64,000 bases of DNA from Hyphomicrobiales bacterium (GCA_002869065.1 PKTR01000002.1:1426001-1490000); one strand, 5' to 3'; numbered from the stretch's first letter, positions 36,015 to 45,359 are shown. Notes: generated from the sequence alone by a model not told the origin. Numbers and translations: made by a program.

Positions 36015-36426
36015 GTAGGACCTCCCGTGGTGCCCCTTTGGGCGTAAGAAACATCGCCGGCGACCACACGTGCCGCCGCTGTAAATCCGTTGCTTGCGAA
36101 TACAAACCGCGCGCGGGGCGCTGTCAACCGCGCTGAGGGCGCTGCAGCATCGCCAATTCGGCTGTCGACCAAAGGCTTATGCGCTTTCCCGAATGGTATG
36201 CGCGGACCGTCGGTCTGTCGATCGGTCGTTTCGACTTTCGAAATGAGTTTTTGCCGGTGCGAAATAAAACGCTGCAATGCCCGCAATATTCCCTATCTTG
36301 AATATAAGGTTGGAATTGGCCATGATTTTCATAATGTGCTACCCGCATACATCTGCGCCACGCCGCAACTGACCCCGAGACGGGGTGCGGTGCAAAAGAA
36401 GCGACGGGTCAAGGAGTGGAACGAGT
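36015..36426. promoter_or_regulatory. phaA-phaR divergent control region
   Basis: A 412-base region between divergent phaA and phaR with no gene. It is rich in TGC/GCA motifs, for example GCTGCAATGCCCGCAATATT at 36270-36289 and GCGCTGCAGCATCG near 36138. In Paracoccus and Rhodobacter, PhaR binds TGC-rich sites in pha promoters, so these are candidate operators. That is inference from motif resemblance only. Confidence 0.45.
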
Positions 36427-37029
36427 ATGACCAAGGCAAAGTCGGAAAACCCGATCGTCATCAAGAAATACGCCAATCGCCGGCTCTACAATACCGGCAC
36501 GAGCACCTACGTCACGCTTGAAGACCTGGCGCAGATGGTGCGCGGCGAAGAGGACTTCGTGGTCTATGACGCCAAGAGCGGCGACGACATCACCCGCTCG
36601 GTGCTGACCCAGATCATCTTCGAACAGGAGAACAAGGGGCAGAACCTTCTGCCGATCGCGTTCCTGCGCCAGCTCATCCGGTTCTACGGCGATTCGATGC
36701 AGAACCTGGTGCCGAGCTATCTCGAGTTCTCGATGGCCTCGCTGACCAAGGAACAGGAAAACTTCCGCCAGCAGATGGCGCAGGCGTTCGGCACCACCGG
36801 CTTCGAGGCGCTCGAGGATCAGGTCCGCCGCAACACCGAGATGTTCGACAAGGCGATGCGCATGTTCCTGCCGTTCGGCATGGGCGGCAACGCGACGGGC
36901 GGTTCGGCGACCGGTACGGGCGAGGCGAAGCCCGCCGCGGGTGCCTCGCAGCCGTCCGATCTCGACGACATGAAGCGTCAGCTCGCCGACATGCAGCGCA
37001 AGATCGAGAAGATCGCCGGCGACAAATAG
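36427..37029 (+). CDS. phaR: Polyhydroxyalkanoate synthesis regulator PhaR
   Basis: A 200-residue DNA-binding repressor. Residues about 9-70 are the PHA_gran_rgn-type DNA-binding domain (IVIKKYANRRLYNTGTSTYVTLEDLAQMVR). Residues about 70-115 are the PHB accumulation domain (SVLTQIIFEQENKGQNLLP, FYGDSMQNLVPSYLE). The tail is a short coiled coil after a Gly/Ala linker. In related bacteria it binds polymer granules and releases phasin and pha promoters. ATG at 36427 follows AAGGAGTGG. Confidence 0.97.
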   Translation: MTKAKSENPIVIKKYANRRLYNTGTSTYVTLEDLAQMVRGEEDFVVYDAKSGDDITRSVLTQIIFEQENKGQNLLPIAFLRQLIRFYGDSMQNLVPSYLEFSMASLTKEQENFRQQMAQAFGTTGFEALEDQVRRNTEMFDKAMRMFLPFGMGGNATGGSATGTGEAKPAAGASQPSDLDDMKRQLADMQRKIEKIAGDK

Positions 37030-37076
37030 GGTCAATCAGGGCGCGGAGGGATCGCGCTGCCCGAGTGACTACGGGA

Positions 37077-37116
37077 AGGGCGCCGTGCGGTGATGCGCGG
37101 CGTCCTTTCTGTTTTT
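37077..37116 (+). terminator. Probable terminator of phaR
   Basis: AGGGCGCCG (37077-37085) pairs with CGGCGTCCT (37098-37106) with one G-T pair and a 12-base loop, then TTCTGTTTTT. It lies between the phaR stop and the convergent LysE-type gene. Confidence 0.65.
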
Positions 37117-37128
37117 CCGGTCGGGTGG

Positions 37129-37764
37129 TCAGGCCATGAATTTCGGCAGGGCGCCGACGACGATCCACAGGCCCCAGCCGAGCAGGACGCCGCCGGAGAC
37201 GAGGTCGAGCCAGCGGGTGTGCTCCTCCCTCAGACGGGAGCGGGCGATTATGGCGATGTGGACCAGGAACAGCCACCACAGGGCCGAGCCGAGAAAGACG
37301 CCAAGGACGAGCACATAGGGTGCGCTTGCCGATGCAGCGGACGCTGCCCCGAGCCCGGCAATGAGGGCGACGAAGGCGAGGATGGTCATCGGGTTTGAGA
37401 TCGTCAGAGCGAAGGTGGTGGCAAAGGCGCTCAGGACGCCACGGCTTTTCAGCGGCGCGGCCATCGTGCCCTCGCGGTGTTTCCGCACGAAGGCGCGGAT
37501 CGACAGGATGCCGAGCCAGGCAATCAGCAGACCGCCGCCGACGGCCATCGGATCCGCATAGCTGACGAGGAGTCCGGTGGCAGCAAAACCGGCAGCAACC
37601 ATGAAGCCATAGACGCCGTCGGCGGTGGCCGCTCCAAGGCCGGTGGCGAGCCCGGCCGCCCGGCCGTCGGAAATCGTTCGCTTGATGCACAACAGGCCGA
37701 TCGGCCCGACCGGAGCGGCAACGGCAAGGCCGACGCCGAGCCCCTTGAGCAGCACCTCGATCAT
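37129..37764 (-). CDS. LysE-family amino acid exporter
   Basis: A 211-residue inner-membrane protein with six hydrophobic helices and the LysE/RhtB hallmarks GLAVAAPVGPIGLLCIKRTI near residues 10-29 and ALTISNPMTILAFVAL in the middle. The family exports lysine, arginine, threonine or homoserine; the substrate here is unknown. Its start overlaps the stop of the Lrp-type regulator by four bases, so both are translated from one mRNA. Exporter-Lrp pairs are a common arrangement. Confidence 0.94.
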   Translation of the reverse strand: MIEVLLKGLGVGLAVAAPVGPIGLLCIKRTISDGRAAGLATGLGAATADGVYGFMVAAGFAATGLLVSYADPMAVGGGLLIAWLGILSIRAFVRKHREGTMAAPLKSRGVLSAFATTFALTISNPMTILAFVALIAGLGAASAASASAPYVLVLGVFLGSALWWLFLVHIAIIARSRLREEHTRWLDLVSGGVLLGWGLWIVVGALPKFMA

Positions 37765-38231
37765 GATGGGCTCGCTTCCGGAGGGGGCGCGACGGCGACC
37801 TCCGAGGTTTCCTTCAGCGTGTCGAGGGCAAACACCGTTTCGGTGCGGGTGACGGCTTTCAGCGGCTTGACCACTTCGCTGAGGAATTTCTGCATCGCCG
37901 GCATGTCGGCGACACGGACCTTGGCGAGGTAGGAATGGGCGCCGCTGACGTGGTGCAGCTCCATGACTTCGCTGCGCGCTTTCAAGGTCGCGGCCGCTTC
38001 CGTCTCGCCGTCATGGCTCATGTCGATGAACAGGAAGGCGCATAGCCCGGCGCCGACGCGGGCAGGGTCGAGCACGCCGCGCCAGGCGGCGATCACGCCG
38101 GACGCGCCGAGCCGTCTGAGGCGGTCGTTGGCGGTCGAGATCGGCAGGCCGAGCGCGTCGGCAAGCGCTGCGCTCGACAGCTTGCCGTCGTGCTGGATGA
38201 GTTTGCAGATTTTCCGGTCAATCGTGTCCAT
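37761..38231 (-). CDS. Lrp/AsnC family transcriptional regulator
   Basis: A 156-residue regulator. Residues 1-60 are an AsnC-type helix-turn-helix (MDTIDRKICKLIQHDGKLSS, LGLPISTANDRLRRLGASGVI). Residues 65-145 are the RAM ligand-binding domain (AHSYLAKVRVADMPAMQKFL). It probably senses an amino acid and controls the overlapping LysE-type exporter and itself. ATG at 38231 gives the family's standard start; an in-frame upstream codon exists but is less likely. Confidence 0.94.
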   Translation of the reverse strand: MDTIDRKICKLIQHDGKLSSAALADALGLPISTANDRLRRLGASGVIAAWRGVLDPARVGAGLCAFLFIDMSHDGETEAAATLKARSEVMELHHVSGAHSYLAKVRVADMPAMQKFLSEVVKPLKAVTRTETVFALDTLKETSEVAVAPPPEASPS

Positions 38232-38407
38232 AAGCGGATCATTGCCGGAAATTTTATCAGGAGTCAATAGTTATACGGAATAGCTGAATAGGATCCGGAA
38301 TATTCTCGGAATCGAGATCCGGCGTCCGGATGATGTCCGGGCGTTAGCGATGCGGAACTGCAACGATTTGGGGTGGTCTTACGCCTGGGTCGTCAGCCTG
38401 AGATTCG

Positions 38408-40159
38408 TCAGGCGATCTCGATGCCATCGTCCCAGGGGCGCTTGTCGCTGGCCAGGCCGAAATGTTCGCCCTGGAAGTAGTCGACGCCCATCTCGGTGAG
38501 GCGCTCGACCGTTTCCTCGTCGCCGACCCACTCGGCCACCGTTTCGAGGTCGAAGGTCTTGGCGATGTCGACGAGCGACCGCACGAAGACCTCTTCCTTG
38601 GCGCCCTTGGTCAGTTCCTTGATGAAGATGCCGTCGATCTTGACCAGATCGACGCCGAGTTCCTTCAGCGCGTGGAACGAGGTGTAGCCGGCGCCGAAGT
38701 CGTCGATGGCGACCTTCGCGCCGTGACCGCGCAGGGTCGCGACGAAGCGCATGGCGTCCTGCAGATTGTGCATCATCGCCGTCTCGGTGATCTCGATGAC
38801 GGTGCGTTCGGCGATGTCGGGATTTTCTTTCAGCACGCGGGTCGTTTCGGCCAGCCAGCTGGCATCGGTGATGCTCTCCGCCGACACGTTGAGCGACAGG
38901 CGGGCTTTGGGATGCTGCCGTAGATCGGCGAAGGCGAGATCGCGCACACGGGCATCGATCAGGCGGATGAGGCCGAGCTTTTCGGCGATGGCGACCAGTG
39001 CGCCGCCGTTCGCCTCGCTGATCGAGGGGCGGTCGAGGCGCAGCAGGGCCTCATGGTAGACGGTCTGCCGGGTTTTGGCCGAGACGATCGGCTGATAGGC
39101 GAAGCGCAGCTGGTTGGCGTTCAGCCCGGCGACGATCTCGTCGGCGATCTTGACGTTGCGGCGGCGGGTCTCGGCGCGTTCGCCGCTCTGCTGGAACAGG
39201 CAGGCGGTGGAGCGGTACTGCCGGCGGGCGTTGTCGAGCGCCTCATGGGCACGGGCGAGCGCCTGGATCGGCGCGCGGGCATCGCGCGGGGCGAGCACGC
39301 CGCCAATCGAGATCGTGGTGCTGACCTGGCCGTAGCGGGTGGTGATGATGCGGTCGGAAATGGTCGAGATCAGACGCTCTGCGATGACCTGGAAATCGTC
39401 CTCGTTGCAGTCGCGCAGCACGATACCGAACTTGTTGCCCGACAGGCGGCCGAGAGAATCGCGGCTCCGCATGACCGATTTCAGGCGCTGACCGACCTTG
39501 GCGATGACGGTGTCGGCAACGTCGAAGCCATAGGCGTCGTTGATCACGGCGAGATTGTCGACGCGGGCAATGGCGATTGCCATCGAAGATCGGGTGTCGA
39601 GGGCTTCGTCGAAGGCCTCTTTCATTTCATGGATGAGTTCGGCGCGGTTGAGCTGGCCGGTAAGCGCGTCGTAGCGCGAGAGATAGGTCAGGCGCTCTTC
39701 TTCGTGGCGGCGGGCGTTGATCGCGCGCACGATGCCGCAGGCGCGGATCGGCTGGCCCTTCTTGTCGGAGAACCAGCGTCCGCAATCCTCCACCCAGATC
39801 GTCTGGCCGGAGAGCTGGCCTTTCGGCTGTAGGGCATACTGGATCTGAAAGGGGACGCCCGGGCCGTTGTCTTCTTCGGCTGACGACATGATCGCGTTGT
39901 AGCGGGTCTCGGGGGTGGCCGGGTCGAGCAGGCCGGCGAACCGGCGTCCGGTCGCGATGTCGGCGGGATCAAGAACCTGAAGGACGTCACAGGCGTTTTC
40001 GCTCCAGCGCAGCGTATCGCTGGCGATGTCCCATTCGTAGACAGCCTCGCAGACCGCGCTGAGCGTTGCCGCGTAGTCCACGCTACCCGGCTGCAACGGT
40101 TTCGGCGTGGCCGGAATGATTTCCTGAGAATCCAGTTTTTCCAACGGCTTGCCGTTCAT
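38408..40159 (-). CDS. PAS-GGDEF-EAL protein, probable c-di-GMP phosphodiesterase with degenerate GGDEF
   Basis: A 583-residue cytosolic signalling protein. A PAS-like domain spans about 30-150, a GGDEF-fold about 160-320 and an EAL domain about 340-575. The GGDEF signature reads SGNKF, so cyclase activity is unlikely. The EAL domain keeps HEALLRL, SLNVSAES, IEITETAM, IDDFGAGYTS, VKIDG, AEWV and YFQGEHFG, so it should hydrolyse c-di-GMP. The degenerate domain may bind GTP as an allosteric input, as in related proteins. There are no membrane helices. It stands alone on the reverse strand. Confidence 0.93.
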   Translation of the reverse strand: MNGKPLEKLDSQEIIPATPKPLQPGSVDYAATLSAVCEAVYEWDIASDTLRWSENACDVLQVLDPADIATGRRFAGLLDPATPETRYNAIMSSAEEDNGPGVPFQIQYALQPKGQLSGQTIWVEDCGRWFSDKKGQPIRACGIVRAINARRHEEERLTYLSRYDALTGQLNRAELIHEMKEAFDEALDTRSSMAIAIARVDNLAVINDAYGFDVADTVIAKVGQRLKSVMRSRDSLGRLSGNKFGIVLRDCNEDDFQVIAERLISTISDRIITTRYGQVSTTISIGGVLAPRDARAPIQALARAHEALDNARRQYRSTACLFQQSGERAETRRRNVKIADEIVAGLNANQLRFAYQPIVSAKTRQTVYHEALLRLDRPSISEANGGALVAIAEKLGLIRLIDARVRDLAFADLRQHPKARLSLNVSAESITDASWLAETTRVLKENPDIAERTVIEITETAMMHNLQDAMRFVATLRGHGAKVAIDDFGAGYTSFHALKELGVDLVKIDGIFIKELTKGAKEEVFVRSLVDIAKTFDLETVAEWVGDEETVERLTEMGVDYFQGEHFGLASDKRPWDDGIEIA

Positions 40160-40347
40160 GTCCGCTTCCCGCGCCGGGTCCGTCCGGCGTGCTGCCGTTC
40201 GGTTGGGGCGCCAATGTCCTGCGCGTCGTCGCTCGCGCTTGTCCGGTCGGGTCGACCGACAGGTTTGGCCCGTAACTTGCCGGAAAGACGTGAAGAAATC
40301 GATAATTGTTCCGTTACGGGACAGTTGCCGCCAGATGGGCCAGTGCC

Positions 40348-40704
40348 ATGATCACGTCAATCCGTCCCGGACTTCCTTCCGCCACCGCCGGTGGGCGCCG
40401 TCAATCGGCTCCGTCGCGCGATGACGCGGCTGCGGATGACAACGCGGTCGGCGCAAAGCCGGAAACCGGGCGCGCGGTGGTCGCGATCGAGCCGACAATG
40501 CGAAGCGAGCCGCGCCGGCGGTCGAGCTGGCGGCTGCGGTCAAATCCGGCGCTTATCGCGCAGTTGATCGCAACCCGGGAAGGCCTGCCGCAGACGCGCG
40601 CAAAGCGCCGCGCGGAGCCGGTCGAAGCGGTCGCCGCCTATATCGAGACGGATCGCCGGCCGCTTTATGTCGCGCCCGGCACCCGGTTCAGCGTCGCCGT
40701 CTGA
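40348..40704 (+). CDS. Small conserved-looking protein of unknown function
   Basis: A 118-residue arginine- and alanine-rich protein. It begins with MITSIRPGLPS and, after a disordered middle, has LIAQLIATREGLPQTRAKRRAEPVEAVAAYIETD. The pattern of a short N-terminal motif, a disordered linker and an IAQLIATR-RRAEP-AY motif is one I recall from Rhizobiales hypothetical proteins. No function is known to me. No signal or membrane segment. The start ATG at 40348 has a weak ribosome site, and a longer frame exists to 40306. Confidence 0.6.
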   Translation: MITSIRPGLPSATAGGRRQSAPSRDDAAADDNAVGAKPETGRAVVAIEPTMRSEPRRRSSWRLRSNPALIAQLIATREGLPQTRAKRRAEPVEAVAAYIETDRRPLYVAPGTRFSVAV

Positions 40705-40725
40705 TTTCAGTTTCCAGAGAAACCC

Positions 40726-42318
40726 TCAGTAGCCGAGGGCGCAGCCGTCCTTGCGCGGGTCGGAGCCGCCGACAAGCAGGCCGGTTGCCTCGTCGATGGC
40801 AATCGCCTGACCGCCGCCATGCGGCTCGCTGGCGCGCTCCACGTCGTGGCCGCGGTTGCGCAGGCCCTCGACGGTTGCTTCGGGAATGCCGGTCTCGGCG
40901 CGCAGCGTGCCCTCGTCGTCCCAGAACAGGCGGGCGCAGTCGATCGCTTCCTGCACATCCATGCCGTAGTCGACAATGTTGGTGACGACGTGGGTCTGGC
41001 CGCAGGGCTGGTAGGCACCACCCATGACGCCGAAGCTCATCACCGGCTTGCCGTCCTTCAACGCCATCCCCGGAATGATCGTGTGCATCGGTCGCTTCGA
41101 CGGGCCGACCGCGTTGGGATGGCCTTCCTTCACCGAGAAACAGGCGCCGCGGTTCTGCAGCACGATGCCGGTTTTTTCCGTGACGATGCCCGATCCGAAG
41201 CCGTGATAGACCGAGTTGATCAGCGACACCGCCATGCGGTTCTCATCTACGACGGTGAGATAGACCGTGTCGGCGTTCGGCACGAGATCCTCGTCGATGA
41301 CGGTGGTCAGGCGCCGGGCCGGGTCGATCATGCCGGCAAGCTGGTCGGTGTAGGCGTCGCTCAACAACCGCTCGACGGTCTCGGTCATCGCCGCCGGATC
41401 GGAGACATAGGCGTCGCGGCAGGCATAGGCGAGGCGGGCGGCTTCCATCTCGAGGTGGAAGCGCTCGGGCCCAAGCGGATCGAGGGCGGCGAGATCGAAG
41501 CGCTCGAGGATGTTGAGCATGATCAGCGCGGTGATGCCCTGGCCGTTCGGCGGGATCTCGGCGATCGTCAGGCCACGATAGTCGGTGGTGATCGGGGTGA
41601 CCGCGTCGGCGGTGACGGCGGCGAGATCGTCGAGGCTCATGACGCCGCCCTTGGCGGCAAGCGTTGTAACGATGTCTTCGGCAACCGCGCCCTTGTAGAA
41701 CGCGTCGGCGCCGTTTGCGGCGATCGCTTTCAGCGTTTCGGCGAGAGCGGGCAGCTTGTGACGCGCGCCGGCGCGCGGCGTTTCTCCGTCGACGAGGTAG
41801 TGGCGCGTGGCGCCGGCATCGCGTTCGAGCAGGCCTTTGAGGCCGGCCCAGTCATGGGCGACGCGCGGGGTGATCGGGAAGCCGTCCTCGGCACAGGAAA
41901 TGGCGGCCGAAAGAATCGTATCGAGGCCACGGCTGCCATGGCTGGCGGCAAGCGTTTCCCACGCTTTGACGGCGCCCGGCACGGTGACCGCATCGGGGTG
42001 ATAGGGATTGACCGTGGTGTCGCCGCGTTCGAGGAAGCGCTCAAGGGTCAGCGCGGCGGGCGCGCGGCCCGAGCCGTTCAGGCCGTCGAGCGTGCCGTCC
42101 GGCTTGGCGATAATGGCAAAGCAGTCGCCGCCGATGCCGTTCATGTGCGGCTCGACGACGGTGGTGACCGCGATGGCTGCAAGCGCCGCGTCGACGGCGT
42201 TGCCGCCCTGTCGCAGCATGTCGAGCGCGGCGGCGGTGGCCAGTGGGTGTGAGGTGGCGGCCATTCCGCCGGCGGCATAGGCCGCCGAGCGGCCCGGCAT
42301 CTGGAAATTGCGCGCCAT
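40726..42318 (-). CDS. Gamma-glutamyltransferase family protein
   Basis: A 530-residue Ntn-hydrolase of the gamma-glutamyltransferase family. It has GGNAVDAALAAIAVTTVVEPHMNGIGGDCF near the N-terminus and the autoprocessing nucleophile region NADTVYLTVVDENRMAVSLINSVY, followed by GFGSGIV and RPMHTIIPGMALKDGKP. There is no signal peptide, so unlike classical Ggt it is probably cytoplasmic. The family includes glutathione hydrolases and cephalosporin acylase-like proteins; the substrate is unknown. It follows a small membrane protein gene. Confidence 0.94.
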   Translation of the reverse strand: MARNFQMPGRSAAYAAGGMAATSHPLATAAALDMLRQGGNAVDAALAAIAVTTVVEPHMNGIGGDCFAIIAKPDGTLDGLNGSGRAPAALTLERFLERGDTTVNPYHPDAVTVPGAVKAWETLAASHGSRGLDTILSAAISCAEDGFPITPRVAHDWAGLKGLLERDAGATRHYLVDGETPRAGARHKLPALAETLKAIAANGADAFYKGAVAEDIVTTLAAKGGVMSLDDLAAVTADAVTPITTDYRGLTIAEIPPNGQGITALIMLNILERFDLAALDPLGPERFHLEMEAARLAYACRDAYVSDPAAMTETVERLLSDAYTDQLAGMIDPARRLTTVIDEDLVPNADTVYLTVVDENRMAVSLINSVYHGFGSGIVTEKTGIVLQNRGACFSVKEGHPNAVGPSKRPMHTIIPGMALKDGKPVMSFGVMGGAYQPCGQTHVVTNIVDYGMDVQEAIDCARLFWDDEGTLRAETGIPEATVEGLRNRGHDVERASEPHGGGQAIAIDEATGLLVGGSDPRKDGCALGY

Positions 42319-42380
42319 GATCTGTCAGCTTTCCTTGTTGTTCTTGTTTGCGCCCGCTGGCGGGCGAGCGGAGATGTTGC

Positions 42381-42803
42381 TCAGAAGACGTCGCCGGGAT
42401 GGCCGAGGCTCATGTCGCGGCGGGCCGAGCGAATGGTGACCGAGAAGCCGGCAACAACATCGACGAGGGCGATGATCATCAGGATGAAGAACACCGACCG
42501 GGCGGCTTCGCCGACCAGTAGGAACTCGATCAGGTAGATGATGAAGACGACCGTGGAGAGCATGTGGTCGATGATCGAGGCGGAGCCGGTGCGGGTCGCC
42601 TTGAGGATCTCGAAGAACAGCAGCACGATGGCGACCGCGATCATCAGGTCGCCGATAACCATGGTCCAGCGCGCGCCGGAGATCATTTCGATGGTGAAGA
42701 CCGGGTTCGACCAGGGGTCGCCCGGGAAGGCGCCGAGCAGGCCGAAGGCGATGACGTTGTAGACAATCAGCGGAATGATGCTGAGCGGAATGGTGAACAG
42801 CAT
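42381..42803 (-). CDS. Small multi-pass membrane protein
   Basis: A 140-residue protein with four hydrophobic helices (about 4-25, 45-65, 80-98, 103-122) and a periplasm- or loop-located GDPWSNPVFTIEMISG segment. It resembles small alphaproteobacterial membrane proteins of unknown function. ATG at 42803 directly precedes the first helix; the longer frame upstream is arginine-rich and unlikely to be translated. It is 62 bases upstream of the gamma-glutamyltransferase gene in the same direction. Confidence 0.82.
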   Translation of the reverse strand: MLFTIPLSIIPLIVYNVIAFGLLGAFPGDPWSNPVFTIEMISGARWTMVIGDLMIAVAIVLLFFEILKATRTGSASIIDHMLSTVVFIIYLIEFLLVGEAARSVFFILMIIALVDVVAGFSVTIRSARRDMSLGHPGDVF

Positions 42804-42930
42804 GGCGTGGCCTCGTTTCGATCGGCGGCAGACGCCGCATCGCGTCGCTTCCCTGACGCGAAGATTGCCGTAGCGCCGAGTCAGGTCAAGGGGGTTGCGG
42901 CCGCCAGGTGGTGCGGCGTCTCTGTACGAG

Positions 42931-44394
42931 CTAGTCGGTAACGAGTTTGACCTGCATGCCGGTCTCCGGGTCCTCGTCGGCGGCAAGGCCGTTGAGGACG
43001 CGGAAAAGGGCGAGACGGCGGGATGCGTCGATGCCGCGCATGCGGGCCGCCATGGCCGCCGCGCTGGCGCCGGCCGGTGTCTTGACGACGCGAATGCGCA
43101 GCGGCTTCAGCCTCAGGCGTTCCTCATCCGACAACAGGCGGAAGCTCTGGACCGTCTGGCGGAAGGCGGAATCGAGCGCCGGCGTCGGCGTCTTCGAGGC
43201 AAAGATGAAGCGGTAGGACATCTTGTCGACGCGCAGCACCGCGATGCGGAACGACCAGCCGTCGGCAACGGCGGACGCGGTGGCGGCCGGGCGGCCGCCG
43301 ATCGAGGTCGAGCGGACGCTGTTTTCAATAAGGCCGTTGACCCAGCCGGAGCGCAGATAGTCGTCGAGCGCCATGGTCGCGGGAATGTCGGTTCCGTCGA
43401 AACGCAACGCGGTTCCCGCGCCGTCGGTCGCCAGGACCGCGTCGGAGGAGTTTTCCATCGTGTAGCCGGCGGGGGCGGTGAAAGCGATGCCGAGCTTGGC
43501 ATGCTGGAAGCTGCGGCCGCGCACGAAGCCTTCGCTCGGATCGTCGCCGTAGAGCATGCCGTTGACGTTCTCGAGGTAGGCGGCGCGGTCACGCACGCCG
43601 ATATCGGTGCCCGACACGGCACGGGCGGCGAACTTCGCCTTGGTGATGCGGTCAGGGGTCGTCGGGTGGGACGACAGGAAGTCGGGCTGCTTGCCGGCCC
43701 CGGAATGCGCCGAGGTGACGTCGGCGAAGCGGCCCATGGCGGCGAGGAAGCGCGCGGCTGCGTGCGGATCGTATCCAGCGCGGGCGAGCGTGCGGACACC
43801 GACGATGTCGGCTTCCAATTCCTGCGCCTGCGAGAAGTGCGCAAAGGAGAGTTCGGCCGAGGCGATTGCCGTCTGGGCGGTCTTGGGATCGTCAACGACG
43901 GTTGCCACGACTTCGGTGACGAGCGCCTTTTCCTCGGCCCGCTTGAGACGGGCGATGGCATGCTTGGCTGTCACATGCGCCATTTCGTGACTGATAACGG
44001 CGGCCAGCTCGGAGCTGTCATTGGCGAGCGCCAGCAGGCCGCGGGTTATGTAGAGATAGCCGCCCGGCAGAGCGAAAGCGTTGACCACCGGCGAATTCAG
44101 GATGGTGATCTGGTAGCTCTGCGAGGGGTTGTCGGAGGACGCCACCAGACGTCCGACCATGCGGGCGATCGCGCGCTCGGCGCCGGAATCCTCGTAGACG
44201 CCGCCATAGGCGGCAACGACACGCGGATGTTCCCGCTCGCCGATGGCCGTTTCGCCGCTCGGCGGGCGCGGCTCGTCGGGAATCGGATCGCTGATGGTGA
44301 CGCCGGATGACAGCAGACAGCCAGCCACGCTCAGCGCGACGACAAGCACCGCGCCGGCCCGCGCGATGCGCGCGATGACCGATCCGTTCTGCAT
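42931..44394 (-). CDS. M48-family metalloprotease lipoprotein
   Basis: A protein of about 487 residues. Signal peptide with lipobox VAGC (Cys26), then an M48 peptidase domain with zinc motif HEMAH (136-140), third ligand region QELEADIVGVRTLARAGYDP and SSHPTTPDRI. The extra C-terminal 220 residues include KLGIAFTAPAGYTMENSS and a PAATASAVADGWSFRIAV region found in a subgroup of periplasmic M48 proteases related to BepA/YfgC. It probably acts in outer-membrane protein quality control. The start could also be GTG at 44412. Confidence 0.92.
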   Translation of the reverse strand: MQNGSVIARIARAGAVLVVALSVAGCLLSSGVTISDPIPDEPRPPSGETAIGEREHPRVVAAYGGVYEDSGAERAIARMVGRLVASSDNPSQSYQITILNSPVVNAFALPGGYLYITRGLLALANDSSELAAVISHEMAHVTAKHAIARLKRAEEKALVTEVVATVVDDPKTAQTAIASAELSFAHFSQAQELEADIVGVRTLARAGYDPHAAARFLAAMGRFADVTSAHSGAGKQPDFLSSHPTTPDRITKAKFAARAVSGTDIGVRDRAAYLENVNGMLYGDDPSEGFVRGRSFQHAKLGIAFTAPAGYTMENSSDAVLATDGAGTALRFDGTDIPATMALDDYLRSGWVNGLIENSVRSTSIGGRPAATASAVADGWSFRIAVLRVDKMSYRFIFASKTPTPALDSAFRQTVQSFRLLSDEERLRLKPLRIRVVKTPAGASAAAMAARMRGIDASRRLALFRVLNGLAADEDPETGMQVKLVTD

Positions 44395-44417
44395 TTCTTC
44401 CAACTTACCCACGTCCG

Positions 44418-45359
44418 TTAGTCGAGTCTCACTATCTGGCCCGGCCATTGAGCCGATATCAAGGCGCCATCATGGCGCTCAAGCCATCCGCGAATACGGA
44501 TGCGCGCACCTTTGAGGGCTCTTGGATCGAGGCCGGCGGCCACAAATCGCTTCAGATTCCTCTGGTATATCGTGATTGTGAAATCCTCGCGCCACTTTCT
44601 TCCAAAATTCAGATAGATCGTCGACCGGGTTTCCCCTACGGAAAGAATGCGGCCCTCGACGATGGCAAAGCCGGGCGCTGCCTCGGCTAGCGAGGGGGCG
44701 TCGGCGCTGCGAATCGTCAGCGTCTGCCAGAGCCCAAACCCGGCGGTGCGGGCATCGTGTTCCAGACGTTCAAGGTCGGCGCGGCAAGGCGTCGTCTCGC
44801 CGGGTTCGACGCCGATCGCGGCATTGCCGGCGGCAAGCTGGTGGCCGTCGAGCCACAACCCGTCATCGGCGCGCACGAGATGCGCATGGATACGGCCGTA
44901 GCGGTCGGGTGTGGCGCCTTCGGCGAGCAGGCGTACGCTTCGGCCGGCAATCACTTTTGCGAGATGGGCACGGGCGCGCGGGTCCGGCGGAGCGTTCAGG
45001 CGGATCTCGGACGGCGGCATGAGGCCTCGCATGCGCACGGTGCGGCCGTCGGCGAGGCGGAGGGTGATGGCGCCGAGAATTTCGGCGACGGCGAATGCCT
45101 CGGTGGTGGGTGTGCCGCAGGCGGGGACGAGGGGGTCGGCGGCAAGCGCCCCGATCGTCGAAACGGCGAAGCCGGTGGCGAATATTACAACAAGGCGCAA
45201 CAAGGGAGCGGCCCGCGGGCGGGCGCGAAACCATGGCGCGCAGCGCTGTGCCGGCAGGTGCAAATCTTCGCCATGTCCTCTTGTCGCCCCGTCGATCCGG
45301 TCCACCTCTATCCCCAGCGATACAGTTTCCCTTGCCGGTCTGTTCCCCGCGTGCCGCAC
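44418..45359 (-). CDS. SNase-like (thermonuclease-fold) exported protein, active site partly degenerate
   Basis: An OB-fold staphylococcal nuclease-like protein with a hydrophobic export segment (about residues 53-72) and the SNase core ITLRLADGRTVRMRGLMPP, DRYGRIHAHLV and AGFGLWQ, then an extra C-terminal OB-like domain. The calcium-binding aspartates of the IDGDT and VDTPE motifs are replaced (ILGAIT and GLMPPS), so nuclease activity is doubtful. The start is uncertain; the first 50 residues are arginine-rich and a later start is likely. It sits just upstream of the M48 protease gene. Confidence 0.75.
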   Translation of the reverse strand: MRHAGNRPARETVSLGIEVDRIDGATRGHGEDLHLPAQRCAPWFRARPRAAPLLRLVVIFATGFAVSTIGALAADPLVPACGTPTTEAFAVAEILGAITLRLADGRTVRMRGLMPPSEIRLNAPPDPRARAHLAKVIAGRSVRLLAEGATPDRYGRIHAHLVRADDGLWLDGHQLAAGNAAIGVEPGETTPCRADLERLEHDARTAGFGLWQTLTIRSADAPSLAEAAPGFAIVEGRILSVGETRSTIYLNFGRKWREDFTITIYQRNLKRFVAAGLDPRALKGARIRIRGWLERHDGALISAQWPGQIVRLD

